A stretch of 64,000 nucleotides of DNA from positions 124,001 to 188,000 of the forward strand of contig NZ_FOSK01000009.1 in assembly GCF_900114245.1 (NCBI RefSeq), written 5' to 3'. A program made the translations under genes and the position numbers. Origin of the DNA: Pseudovibrio ascidiaceicola (GTDB lineage: Bacteria; Pseudomonadota; Alphaproteobacteria; Rhizobiales; Stappiaceae). Each line of letters begins with the position of its first letter. Positions within the stretch are counted from its first letter, which is position 1. Below are positions 26,506-34,911 of this stretch, in pieces. The notes beneath the pieces are model-generated. The model ran no database searches and was not told the DNA's origin. It saw only the letters and a program-made list of their open reading frames with translations.

Positions 26506-27060
26506 ATGAGATTATGGGTATGTGTGATTGTCTTTTCAGTTTTTGGGGTTGGCTCCGTAGAGGCGGCTCAACAGGTTGATCTGCCGCTTTGCAAGGCAGG
26601 GGATGGCAAAACGCCTGTTCCACGTTGGGAGGTGACTGCGATGCCTGTTGATGTGCCAACAGGCGAGGAAGCGAGGCCGTTTGCTTACACCGTTACTGCT
26701 CCGCCGCCTGCCTATCATGGTCTGATGGGACATCTCAGAGTGAAGCTGGGCAATCTGGATGAACAGTATTGTTCAGCTTTGCGTGAAGAGCTTACCCAGA
26801 TCAAGAACAGTACCGGTCAGCCTACACCACTGGTTATTGAATGGTTGGTTGATGACAATGGCCCGCAGGATGATGTGCGCTCCCTGGATTTTTATGAGCT
26901 GCCTGAGTTTGTGGAGGATGGCTGCTGGCTGGATGGTGTCTACCAATTTGTTGCACTTGGTCATTCAGGTGTAGAAGCCGACCAGTACATGCTGAATCTG
27001 GTCCCTCTTGAGGCAATCCAGAAATCCGGTTCCTTTTGTCGTCCTGTCCAAGAAGGGTAA
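26506..27060 (+). CDS. Exported hypothetical protein
   Basis: I do not recognise this 184-residue protein. It has an N-terminal signal peptide (cleavage likely after VEAA, about residue 21), then a soluble domain with four or more cysteines (positions about 29, 89, 139 and 179) that could form disulfides in the periplasm. It starts 6 bp after the LprI-like gene and is surely co-transcribed with it. The following gap of 267 bp separates it from two AprI/Inh-like lipoproteins. Its place suggests an envelope-protective role, but this is inference. Confidence 0.75.
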   Translation: MRLWVCVIVFSVFGVGSVEAAQQVDLPLCKAGDGKTPVPRWEVTAMPVDVPTGEEARPFAYTVTAPPPAYHGLMGHLRVKLGNLDEQYCSALREELTQIKNSTGQPTPLVIEWLVDDNGPQDDVRSLDFYELPEFVEDGCWLDGVYQFVALGHSGVEADQYMLNLVPLEAIQKSGSFCRPVQEG

Positions 27061-27327
27061 TCCCGCGTTTGCAGTATAGTGGCTCGTTCTAATTGTAATT
27101 ATCTGAAATGCATTATGTATTCATAGTGTTGTCTGCTGTGATGCGTATGAGGAACTCACTTTAATAGTGAATACTTCAGAGTTTACCCTGTTCAAATCAC
27201 CCTCGGATTTACTAGGTTAATTTATCAATTTAATTCAATTTTTCTATAATAGGAAAATTGGCGGAACAGGTGCAGGCAGCAGGTGTGGGGCGTTTGAGTG
27301 CTTGTCTGTGCATGATCAGGGGTATTC

Positions 27328-27771
27328 ATGCAGTTCAAAACCTTCATCATTTCAATAGGTTTTGCAGTAGCTGGCTGCGTGCCGACTTATGTGGGCGACC
27401 CTGCTGATCTGGTTGAGCCGGCGGTTAAAAAATCTAATGCAAACCTGGCTGTTGCGAGCACTCAGAAGACAGCTGAAAAACTGGCAGCTATTGCGGCGCT
27501 TGCGGGCAAATGGTCTGTCATACGCGGTGAGGGGCAAACACCGTGCGCACTGCAGCTGAAGACAGCCCAGTTTGGTGGAAATTATGCAGCAAGTTCCGTG
27601 TGTTCTGGTGAGCCAAATGTATGGTCGTGGAATATGGAGCAAGATGCTCTGCTTCTGTTTGATCACAAAAGTAAAGTGATTGCGTCTTTTCATGAAAGCG
27701 AAGGTGGCAATTGGCGTGAAGCGCGAGAAGGTGGGGACCCTGCGCTTGGTCTTGTTCGTTTGGGAGACTGA
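27328..27771 (+). CDS. AprI/Inh-like lipoprotein 1
   Basis: The 147-residue precursor has a lipoprotein signal ending FAVAGC (Cys17). The C-terminal 90 residues look like the AprI/Inh beta-barrel that inhibits serralysin-type metalloproteases: LAGKWSVIRGEGQTPCALQL, then a second cysteine in AASSVC, a tryptophan-rich strand and ALLLFDHKSKVIASF. In the family the two cysteines form a disulfide. It is followed 50 bp later by a second protein with the same domain. The family call is from motif pattern and needs a profile search. Confidence 0.7.
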   Translation: MQFKTFIISIGFAVAGCVPTYVGDPADLVEPAVKKSNANLAVASTQKTAEKLAAIAALAGKWSVIRGEGQTPCALQLKTAQFGGNYAASSVCSGEPNVWSWNMEQDALLLFDHKSKVIASFHESEGGNWREAREGGDPALGLVRLGD

Positions 27772-27821
27772 CAAGACAGCAGAACACGGAGAGGTTGGAC
27801 GTATTCTTTGGGGGGAATGAA

Positions 27822-28427
27822 ATGAAGAGGTTTGTTGTTATCGCAAGTTTGCTGGCGCTTGCTGGCTGTCAAAGTGCTGGAGGAGGTGCTGAACCTTACA
27901 GCGTGCCTATGCCTGCTGCGCAACCGCCCGCCACTGCTGCCTCCAACCAGAGTGTTGTTGTGCAGGATCAGACTTCGCAGAGCAAAACCTACAGCAAGGC
28001 AGATGGTACTGTTGTTCCAAAGACAACAAGCAGCTCAGCTCAGGCAACGGTTGATCCGGGTACTGCGACTGCCTTTTTGGCTGGTGTGGCTGCGGCAGCA
28101 GCTCTTGGCAGACAAGAGGAACGCAGTTCAAAGCCGGTTGTGCAGGTGAAGGACATGGTTGGCGGCTGGACTGTTTATCTCAACTCTGATGAGCGCGTCT
28201 GTGAGCTGACACTCAGCACAGAACCAAAGGATGATGGGTACTCTGCCAGTTTCAATCACTGCATGGATGGGGATCTGTTCTTTGTCTCTAACTGGCGCAT
28301 GAAAGGGCAAGAGCTCGTTTTGTTTGACAACTTCTCCCGCGCCAAAGGCAGCATGCGCATGACGGAGTGGAACCGCTGGGAAGGCCAACTGGCAAGCAAC
28401 AGCAAACCAATCACTATTGCTCGGTAG
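27822..28427 (+). CDS. AprI/Inh-like lipoprotein 2
   Basis: The 201-residue precursor has a lipobox LALAGC (Cys16) and a GGGGGG-rich ribosome-binding site that fixes the ATG at 27822 rather than the upstream in-frame ATG at 27795. A long low-complexity linker rich in Ser, Thr, Ala and Gln (about 20-105) spans to a C-terminal AprI/Inh-like domain. That domain has MVGGWTVYLNSDERVCELTL, a second cysteine in FNHC and LVLFDNFSRAKGSM. It looks like a paralogue of the gene just upstream with an added tether, suiting an outer-membrane-anchored inhibitor. Confidence 0.7.
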   Translation: MKRFVVIASLLALAGCQSAGGGAEPYSVPMPAAQPPATAASNQSVVVQDQTSQSKTYSKADGTVVPKTTSSSAQATVDPGTATAFLAGVAAAAALGRQEERSSKPVVQVKDMVGGWTVYLNSDERVCELTLSTEPKDDGYSASFNHCMDGDLFFVSNWRMKGQELVLFDNFSRAKGSMRMTEWNRWEGQLASNSKPITIAR

Positions 28428-28497
28428 ATGACCGAGGTGTAGTCCGGCACGGCGCTTTTGAAAACTGCGGAAAGTGCTGACAGTGGCGCTTACTTTT

Positions 28498-29133
28498 CTA
28501 CCAAGATCCCTGAGCCCCGCTATTCGCGAGTGTTAGCTTTGTAACTTGTCCTCTGCTGTCTTGCATTTTAAATGTAGGAGATTGCTTGGAGCGGTGGCTT
28601 CCATACCAAGTAGTTGCTATTTCTAAGAGGTCTCTATTCATCTGTTTGCCAAGAAAATCATCGAGTAATTTGTCGGTGAGGTCGCTATCTGGATAAAAGC
28701 GAAAATCGCCAGCACTAGTGAGGGAGTCGAGGCTAGGTGCTTCTTCGTTTAGGCTACGCTGCATCATCTTGCGTGGGAGTGTATCTGAGTTAAACTTGTC
28801 AGCGAAAGATTCGCGGTAGATTGGGGCTGTAAAATCAATGATATGGGTTTCTGTTTGAAGCCACACATGAAATGCGTCCAGTCCTGATATCAACTGATCG
28901 TTTTCAAATTTGCCAAAACACGCAACCTTATTAGAATCCTCAAGACATACGGTAAATGCTCCAGCGACAACTCGAGTGCTGATTTTGTATTTCTGGTTTA
29001 AAATGAAGCCGCCGAAAGCAGCAAAGAAGAGGCAAGCTTTATCTGGGCGAGCATTAGGAACCCCCATGAGTACGCCATGAGCAACATTATGTATGCGGTT
29101 ATATTCGCTAAGGGGTAAAATAAATTTTCTCAT
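28498..29133 (-). CDS. DUF2026-like protein
   Basis: The 211-residue protein begins LPLSEYNRIHNVAHGVLMG and continues with ACLFFAAFGGFILNQKYK and VVAGAFTVCLED, a pattern I associate with the DUF2026 family. Function is unknown. His and Cys residues in these stretches, and the later FHVWLQTETHIIDFTAPIY, resemble a cysteine-peptidase or transglutaminase-like arrangement (Cys, His, Asp). That reading is speculation. A good AAGGAG site precedes the ATG. The gene looks more AT-rich than its neighbours and stands alone on its strand, which may mean transfer. Confidence 0.6.
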   Translation of the reverse strand: MRKFILPLSEYNRIHNVAHGVLMGVPNARPDKACLFFAAFGGFILNQKYKISTRVVAGAFTVCLEDSNKVACFGKFENDQLISGLDAFHVWLQTETHIIDFTAPIYRESFADKFNSDTLPRKMMQRSLNEEAPSLDSLTSAGDFRFYPDSDLTDKLLDDFLGKQMNRDLLEIATTWYGSHRSKQSPTFKMQDSRGQVTKLTLANSGAQGSW

Positions 29134-29218
29134 AGTAACTCCTTAATTCGCAGGTCAAAGTAGGCAACTCAGAGTTAGATTGGGAACTATTATTTGAGAG
29201 ATCCGGATGAGCGATCGA

Positions 29219-29548
29219 TCAGACCTGTTTGTCCATGATTTCGGCTGGAAGGTGGGCCATCCATTTGCGGCGGATTGCTTTTTCCAGATCGAGATCATTG
29301 CGGTCCGCATAAAGCAGAAGGTGGGCCAGTAGGTCTGCGGCTTCGTCTTCCTTTTGCATATGCAACTCTTTTGGAGTGGCTGATCCAGAGCGCCCGCGAC
29401 GGGTGGCCTTCATATGAGCTGCGGTCAGCTCTCCGAGCTCTTCCTGAAGTTTCGCAAGATACCAGATCTCATCTCGGTTGATGTTGAACCGCTTGGCGTA
29501 GATTGCTGATACTGTTTTTACAATGTGCAGAAGTACTTTGAATGTCAT
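29219..29548 (-). CDS. MazG-like nucleotide pyrophosphohydrolase
   Basis: The roughly 109-residue protein looks like an all-alpha NTP pyrophosphatase of the MazG superfamily. It has the metal-binding pattern KLQEELGELTAAHMK (ExxE) followed by EDEAADLLAHLLLYADR (ExxxD), with a helix of basic residues between. Such enzymes hydrolyse non-canonical or excess NTPs. The start is uncertain: ATG at 29548 fits relatives, a GTG at 29587 is also in frame, and neither has a strong ribosome-binding site. It lies downstream of the VWA gene. Confidence 0.75.
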   Translation of the reverse strand: MTFKVLLHIVKTVSAIYAKRFNINRDEIWYLAKLQEELGELTAAHMKATRRGRSGSATPKELHMQKEDEAADLLAHLLLYADRNDLDLEKAIRRKWMAHLPAEIMDKQV

Positions 29549-29620
29549 CGGATCTGACAGAAAGGTTGGGCTTTCTGCGGTTCTCACGCAGGCGAGCCGA
29601 AGGTTTGAGCAGGATGTGTG

Positions 29621-30862
29621 CTAGAGGAATCTCTGCGTCGCATCATATGTACTATTTATGCGCTTGTCATTCAGCGCCAGACAAAGATCTTTGACCGCAT
29701 CCAATGAATGGATTGCCCGAAACTCATCGGTATGCGGCAGTATTGCTTGAATTCCGCGGGCTTTGGCCTCGAACTTGTCGTAGCGCAGCAGCGGATTGAG
29801 CCAGATTAGTCTTCTGCAAGACCTGTGGAGACGGTCCATTTCCAGGGACAGTTCGTCGTAGGCTTCCCGTTCCAGCCCATCCGTTATGAGCAGAACCACA
29901 GGGCCGCCGTGGCAGACGCGTCTGAGCCAGGTGCGGTTGAAGGCTTGGAGTGAGCTGGCGATGCGTGTGCCGCCGGACCAGTCTTCAACCTCATCTGTAC
30001 AGGCCGCGAGGGCTTCGTCCGGGTCCTTCATGCGCAGGGCACGGGTGATGTTGGTTAGCCGTGTGCCAAACAGGAAGGTATGGGTTTTGCGCTTTTCTGA
30101 CAGAGCATGCAGGAAGTGCAGCATGATGCGTGAATATTGGCTCATGCTACCCGAGATATCGCAGAGGGCAACCACGGGGGGATGAACCTGAGCAGGCGCT
30201 TTGTGCTTGAGATCGATGATGGAACCGCCTGCCTTCAGTGTGGCGCGCATGGTTCTTCTGGCATCAACCTGTTTGCCCAGAGTGTGTGAATGGACAGGTT
30301 TGAAGCGACGGGAACGAACCTGATCTGCAGGCATGGTGAGATGGGTGAGAGATCTGCGGGCTTCGGCAATCTCCTCGGTGGTCATCTGTGCGAAGTCCTT
30401 CTTTTGCAGGACTTCTTTTTCCGAGACGGTGAAGCGGGCGTCTACCTCTACCAGTGGTTTGGTTTCTTTGGCCTCGCGCTGCTTGTTGGCCTCAAAGGCA
30501 TTGGCGACACGGGATTGAGCGGCGCGTGGCTTTTCTGGTTCGCGTTGTCCTGCCGGGGCAACGGGAGACAGCAGTGCCAGCATCTTTTCAACGAGGCCTT
30601 TGCTTTGCCAGTAAAGGCGGAAGGCTTCGTCGAAGACGGGTTGCTGGTCGCGTTTATGGACGAAGACGGAATGCAGGGTCCAGTAGAGGTCCTGCTTGTT
30701 CTCAATACCGTTGATGGTGACCGCGCTCACTGCATCCACCACAGAAGACGGGCCCGCAGGCAAGCCCGCTTTGCGCAGGGTTCTGGCAAAGTGGACGATG
30801 TTTTCCGTGATGCGCCCATGCGGTGGGCGCGGAGATGGTGCGGGGGCGAGGGTATCCTGCAT
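29621..30862 (-). CDS. CoxE-like VWA domain protein
   Basis: The 413-residue protein has a von Willebrand factor A domain in its C-terminal half with a MIDAS metal site DISGS (235-239) and later ITDGLERE. The N-terminal half is helical and charged, as in CoxE of the carbon monoxide dehydrogenase cluster. It starts 9 bp after a MoxR-type ATPase. MoxR-VWA pairs act as chaperone-like machines that mature or insert metal cofactors into partner enzymes. No CO dehydrogenase gene is nearby, so the client is unknown. Confidence 0.88.
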   Translation of the reverse strand: MQDTLAPAPSPRPPHGRITENIVHFARTLRKAGLPAGPSSVVDAVSAVTINGIENKQDLYWTLHSVFVHKRDQQPVFDEAFRLYWQSKGLVEKMLALLSPVAPAGQREPEKPRAAQSRVANAFEANKQREAKETKPLVEVDARFTVSEKEVLQKKDFAQMTTEEIAEARRSLTHLTMPADQVRSRRFKPVHSHTLGKQVDARRTMRATLKAGGSIIDLKHKAPAQVHPPVVALCDISGSMSQYSRIMLHFLHALSEKRKTHTFLFGTRLTNITRALRMKDPDEALAACTDEVEDWSGGTRIASSLQAFNRTWLRRVCHGGPVVLLITDGLEREAYDELSLEMDRLHRSCRRLIWLNPLLRYDKFEAKARGIQAILPHTDEFRAIHSLDAVKDLCLALNDKRINSTYDATQRFL

Positions 30863-30871
30863 CAGGTAGGG

Positions 30872-31831
30872 CTATGCTGTTGGGGCAGGCATGCTGCCAG
30901 CGATGGTGGCCTGTGAGTTGGCTTCCATGCGGATCTCGTCAAGGATCGCACGGGTTCTGGAGCCTTTGATGCGGTCGATGTCTTCCTGATACTTGAGCAG
31001 GACACCGAGTGTGTCGGACACCATTTCCGGATCGAGCGCGACTTCTTGCAGCTCTGTGAGGGCGGTTGCCCAATCCAGAGTTTCAGCGACACCCGGTTTT
31101 TTGAAGAGGGCGTCATCCTCACGCAGCTTTTGCACGAAGGCGACGACCTGCCCGGAAAGGGTTGCTGCGGCTGTTGGCAGTTTGGTCTGCACGATTTGCA
31201 GTTCGCGCTCTGCTGTCGGGTAGTCCACCCAATGATAGAGGCAGCGGCGTTTCAGGGCATCATGGATTTCGCGGGTGCGGTTGGTGGTGATGATGGTGAT
31301 CGGCGGTTCCTCGGACTTGATGGTGCCGAGTTCCGGGATGGTCACCTGACTGTCTGCTAGCACCTCCAGCAGGAAAGCCTCGAAGGCTTCATCGGTGCGG
31401 TCCAGTTCGTCGATCAGGAAGATCGGCGCGCCAAGCTCAGTGGTTTCCAATGCCTGAAGCACCGGGCGCTTGATCAGGAAACGGGGGCTGTAGAGCGCGG
31501 TGTTGAGGTTCTCACGGTTTACGCTGCCGGATGCTTCAGCCATGCGGATTTCGACCATCTGAGCGGCATAGTTCCACTCGTAAACGGCGGAGGAGACATC
31601 CAGCCCTTCATAACATTGCAAGCGGACCAGTGGACGGTTCAGTGTCGCTGAGAGGACTTTGGCGATCTCGGTTTTGCCGACGCCTGCCTCACCTTCGAGG
31701 AAGAGGGGGCGCCTCATGCGCAGGGACAGGTGCAATACGGTTGCGAGTGCGCGATCTGCCAGATACCCGCCAGAACCTAAGAGCGTGAGGGTTTCTTCAA
31801 TGGAGTTTGGTAGATCAACCTTGCTGCTCAT
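30872..31831 (-). CDS. MoxR family AAA+ ATPase
   Basis: The 319-residue ATPase has Walker A GEAGVGKT (47-54), Walker B IFLIDELDR (about 130-138), sensor-1 ITTNRTREIHDALKRRCLYHW and a C-terminal lid domain. The ATG at 31831 is preferred because a purine-rich GGGAGCGGA site precedes it; the frame extends upstream to 31888. It forms an operon with the CoxE-like VWA gene 9 bp downstream. It resembles CoxD of carboxydotrophs, but that cluster is absent, so it should be read as a general MoxR chaperone. Confidence 0.92.
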   Translation of the reverse strand: MSSKVDLPNSIEETLTLLGSGGYLADRALATVLHLSLRMRRPLFLEGEAGVGKTEIAKVLSATLNRPLVRLQCYEGLDVSSAVYEWNYAAQMVEIRMAEASGSVNRENLNTALYSPRFLIKRPVLQALETTELGAPIFLIDELDRTDEAFEAFLLEVLADSQVTIPELGTIKSEEPPITIITTNRTREIHDALKRRCLYHWVDYPTAERELQIVQTKLPTAAATLSGQVVAFVQKLREDDALFKKPGVAETLDWATALTELQEVALDPEMVSDTLGVLLKYQEDIDRIKGSRTRAILDEIRMEANSQATIAGSMPAPTA

Positions 31832-31946
31832 AAATAGTCCGCTCCCGCCCTGTTGTCTGCTGCGCTTTGATTTGCGCCTTGCGATCATAATAGGGAGAAA
31901 AACGTATATTGAAAGCGGATTGTTATCGGCAGGTTAGCTGTGTCGC

Positions 31947-32750
31947 TCAACGGTTTGTGAGGCCAAGGCCCATGCCATCGCGCATGACGGTTGTGGCCTG
32001 CTGGGTGAAGGTGCCGCCTGCTTCTTCGTGCAGGGTGAAGCCTGGCAGAATCTGGAGCGGGGCTTTGCTGGCTGCTACTGCACGAACAATGATGCGGGTG
32101 GCTGGTGCGTCGGCTGTTGGGCGGATCGGGATGATGTCAATGGCACCGAAGCGGCGTTGCATTGGGTCGAGGAGGTCTTGCAGGCCATCTGCTCTAAAGA
32201 TGATGGAGAGCGTTCCGCCGTCCTTAAGCAGATCTTTCGCAGTTTTGATCCAAGGCTCTATGCCGCGCTCATCCAGCGCGTGCGCTGGGGCGCGGTCTGA
32301 TTTTGGCGTGACGCGAAAGCGGGTGCTGTCGTAGTAGGGCGGGTTCATGATCACATGATCTGCGATGGATGATCCTAAACCGCTTTGGTGACGGATGCTG
32401 CCCTTTGCGGTGAGGTTGGCTTCCAGAATGGAAACTCGCTCTGCAAAACCTGCGTTTTCCGGCAGGGACAGGCCTTTGCGGGCCAGTGCTGCGGTGACAG
32501 GGTCAACCTCCACGCCGACGGCCTTGATATTTGGCAGGCGATGAGCCGCGCAAAAAGCTGCGGTGCCGACGCCAGTGCCCAGATCGTAAAGTGTGCCAGT
32601 TGTGGTTTGTGGCAGGGACGCTGCCAGATAAACAGCATCCAGTCCGGCTCTGTGGCGGCCTTTTGCTGGTTGTTCAACCATGACTTTACCGCCGAGGAAC
32701 TTGTCCTTGGTGGTTTGTTGCTGAGATTGAGGTGTTTCAGGGTTGGTCAT
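31947..32750 (-). CDS. TrmN6-like N6-adenine methyltransferase
   Basis: The 267-residue protein is a class I SAM-dependent methyltransferase. It has the SAM site LYDLGTGVGTAAFCAA (about 54-69), the acidic strand end GVEVD, and the adenine-N6 catalytic motif NPPY (136-139). The family resembles E. coli YfiC/TrmN6, which methylates A37 of tRNA1(Val). The N-terminal KVMVEQPAKGRHRAGLDAVYLAA fits the same family. A DUF2007 gene lies upstream on the same strand, and a polyprenyl synthase gene is divergent beyond it. Confidence 0.85.
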   Translation of the reverse strand: MTNPETPQSQQQTTKDKFLGGKVMVEQPAKGRHRAGLDAVYLAASLPQTTTGTLYDLGTGVGTAAFCAAHRLPNIKAVGVEVDPVTAALARKGLSLPENAGFAERVSILEANLTAKGSIRHQSGLGSSIADHVIMNPPYYDSTRFRVTPKSDRAPAHALDERGIEPWIKTAKDLLKDGGTLSIIFRADGLQDLLDPMQRRFGAIDIIPIRPTADAPATRIIVRAVAASKAPLQILPGFTLHEEAGGTFTQQATTVMRDGMGLGLTNR

Positions 32751-32840
32751 GGCGGTGCCGGATCACATAAGTCGCAATAACGCACTGATACAGGCTGCCG
32801 GTTTTCATGCAATCCCTATTGTTTATCTAAAGAGAAGTTT

Positions 32841-33065
32841 TCACGCGTCTTTTAGGTAGTGCTCTAATCCAGCATCGCGCATAAGTTGACAGGCTTCATC
32901 CAGCCGATCTGCTTCCACCATGATCCGGCGCGGTAGAAAACCAAGTGAGCCATCCAGTATGCTCATGTTGGTATCGGCGACGAAGTAGATGATCTCAGCG
33001 CCTCCCAGCAGTGCTTCAAGATGCGAGATGAGGACGGGATCTGTTGTTCTGATGAGTTCTTCCAC
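32841..33065 (-). CDS. DUF2007 family small protein
   Basis: The 74-residue protein matches the DUF2007 fold: ELIRTTDPVLISHLEALLGGAEI then PRRIMVEADRLDEACQLM. Members are proposed signal-transducing proteins, but no function is proven. The start is a GTG with an AGAGGAC site. It sits between the methyltransferase and the divergent polyprenyl diphosphate synthase, an arrangement repeated in other alphaproteobacteria as I recall. Confidence 0.82.
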   Translation of the reverse strand: MEELIRTTDPVLISHLEALLGGAEIIYFVADTNMSILDGSLGFLPRRIMVEADRLDEACQLMRDAGLEHYLKDA

Positions 33066-33260
33066 GATGATGTCCTCTTGAAGAGTGTTGCCTATTTTGC
33101 CAGAAAGTATGCAGGTTAGGGTTGGTATTGTGAAAAAAACTAATTGTGATTGGTAAATTATCCCTTCGACACTACTTTATTGGCAGCAAATTCTTACTAA
33201 AGCTTGCCCGAGACTATCTACCAACCTATTGTCCCGTTGGAATCAAAATAGAGGTATCCC

Positions 33261-34274
33261 GTGGGCGTTGTTGGTCTTCAATCTCAGACAGCCAAACCAG
33301 CTGGAATTCAGGGGCTCGTAGAGCTCGTTTCAGGTGACATGGAGAAGGTGAACGAGCTGATCCTCTCCAAAGCCGGTTCTAATGTTGAGCTGATCCCGGA
33401 AATCGCGCGCCATCTGATTGACTCAGGTGGGAAGCGTTTGCGCCCGATGTTGACACTGGCGTTTGCGCAGATGTTTGAATATGAGGGCGACGGTCATGTC
33501 ATCCTCGCAGCATCTGTTGAATTTATGCACACCGCAACTTTGCTGCATGATGATGTGGTTGATGAAAGCGATATGCGCCGCGGTAAGCTGGCTGCTCGCA
33601 AGTTGTGGGGCAACCAGGCCAGTGTACTGGTGGGTGACTATCTGCTTGGTCAGGCCTTCAAGATGATGGTTGATGTGCACTCTCTGGAAGCGCTGCGCAT
33701 TCTTTCTGAAGCCTCCGCGATTATTGCAGAGGGTGAAGTGCTTCAGCTGGGTGCTGCACAGGATACCACCACGACCTATGAAATGTACCTGCGGGTGATT
33801 GAGGCGAAGACTGCTGCGCTGTTTGCTGCTGCTTGTGAGGTTAGCCCGGAGATTGCTGATAAGGGTGAAGAGATCCGCGCTGCTGCACGCAAATTCGGTC
33901 TTGAGCTTGGTTACGCCTTCCAGCTGGTTGATGATGCGCTGGATTATGGGGGTGCAACTGTTGACCTTGGTAAGGATGTTGGTGACGACTTCCACGAGGG
34001 TAAGATCACCTTGCCAGTCATCTACGCTATGGAGCGTGGTAGCGATGAGGACAAAGCCTTCTGGAAACGTTGTCTGGAAGATGGAGACATCAAAGACGGC
34101 GATCTGGACCATGCGATCAAACTGCTGAACGACACCGGCGCTTTGGCAGACACTGTACAGCGCGCGCGTGACTATGGAGCATCTGCAATCGATGCTCTGT
34201 CCAGCCTGCCAGACGGCCCTGCCAAGCAGGCGCTGAAAGAAGCAGTGGACTTCTGTATTGCTCGTGTGAGTTAA
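33261..34274 (+). CDS. Long-chain polyprenyl diphosphate synthase
   Basis: This enzyme makes the octaprenyl or decaprenyl diphosphate side chain of ubiquinone by adding isopentenyl units. The 337-residue protein has both aspartate-rich motifs, DDVVD (97-101) and DDALD (224-228), with GGKRLRPML before the first and the HTATLLHDD entry. The residues before the first motif (EFMH) leave room for a long product. The start is a GTG with AGAGG upstream; an internal ATG at 33339 would cut the N-terminus. Alphaproteobacteria usually make Q10, so decaprenyl is likely. Confidence 0.92.
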   Translation: MGVVGLQSQTAKPAGIQGLVELVSGDMEKVNELILSKAGSNVELIPEIARHLIDSGGKRLRPMLTLAFAQMFEYEGDGHVILAASVEFMHTATLLHDDVVDESDMRRGKLAARKLWGNQASVLVGDYLLGQAFKMMVDVHSLEALRILSEASAIIAEGEVLQLGAAQDTTTTYEMYLRVIEAKTAALFAAACEVSPEIADKGEEIRAAARKFGLELGYAFQLVDDALDYGGATVDLGKDVGDDFHEGKITLPVIYAMERGSDEDKAFWKRCLEDGDIKDGDLDHAIKLLNDTGALADTVQRARDYGASAIDALSSLPDGPAKQALKEAVDFCIARVS

Positions 34275-34300
34275 TCAGAGAGCAGTTCGAAGAAATTGAA

Positions 34301-34335
34301 AAGCGCCGCGGCAGAAATGCCCGGCGCTTTTTTGT
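34301..34335 (+). terminator. Intrinsic terminator after polyprenyl synthase
   Basis: AAGCGCCG (34301-34308) pairs with CGGCGCTT (34322-34329), followed by a T run. Confidence 0.85.
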
Positions 34336-34488
34336 TGGCGGTACTGGGAATGAGAATTGCTTATCAAGGGTACATGATAGCAGGTGTTGAAGATGACACT
34401 TGAGCAAAAAACCAAACTAAATAGTAGTTCGCACTGCTGCCCGTTTTGAAATAAAGATGCAGCAGTGCATTGAAAAAACTATTTTAAA

Positions 34489-34809
34489 TCAAGCTTTTTG
34501 CAGCTTGTAGTCGTAATAGTCTCGGTAGTTCTTGTTGTACTCTTCTTGCTCAATTGGCATATCAAGTGATGCACGCAATCTGTTCGCGATATGTTGTCTG
34601 GACCATGTAATGGCAGCGAGCCCGGAATCTTTTTCTGCTTCCAGTTCTGATATGACCTGAAGGACTTTGGTGCTTAGGTCCTCACCGTTTTCGCTCGCGC
34701 TCCAGGCATTGCTCGCAACGACAGATGCTCCTGTTGCTACAGCCATTGTGGAACCGCGCGTTAACAGCGTACGCCGATTGATATGCGTATCTTTACCTTT
34801 GAAATCCAT
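34489..34809 (-). CDS. Small exported protein with Tat-like signal
   Basis: The 106-residue protein starts with a twin-arginine-like leader: INRRTLLTRGSTMAVATGASVVASNAWSA has RR, a hydrophobic core and an Ala-x-Ala-type end near residue 38. The mature part is a short charged helical domain (QVISELEAEKDSGL) ending in YNKNYRDYYDYKLQ. I do not recognise the mature domain. Small Tat proteins of this shape can be subunits that escort a redox enzyme. It follows katA on the same strand after a hairpin. An AAGGGAAA site precedes the ATG. Confidence 0.65.
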   Translation of the reverse strand: MDFKGKDTHINRRTLLTRGSTMAVATGASVVASNAWSASENGEDLSTKVLQVISELEAEKDSGLAAITWSRQHIANRLRASLDMPIEQEEYNKNYRDYYDYKLQKA

Positions 34810-34844
34810 TTAATTTTTCCCTTAGAATGTACTTCGGCAATTAA

Positions 34845-34894
34845 AGATCAGGGGCTTTTTGATGGGGTCTCGGCTTTGGTCGAGCCCCTGATCT
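34845..34894 (-). terminator. Long inverted repeat after katA
   Basis: AGATCAGGGGCT (34845-34856) pairs perfectly with AGCCCCTGATCT (34883-34894) across a 26-base loop. Reading leftward a short TTTAATT follows. It may end katA or partly insulate the small Tat-type gene downstream. Confidence 0.65.
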
Positions 34895-34911
34895 GTGGCT
34901 TTCAATGTAGT

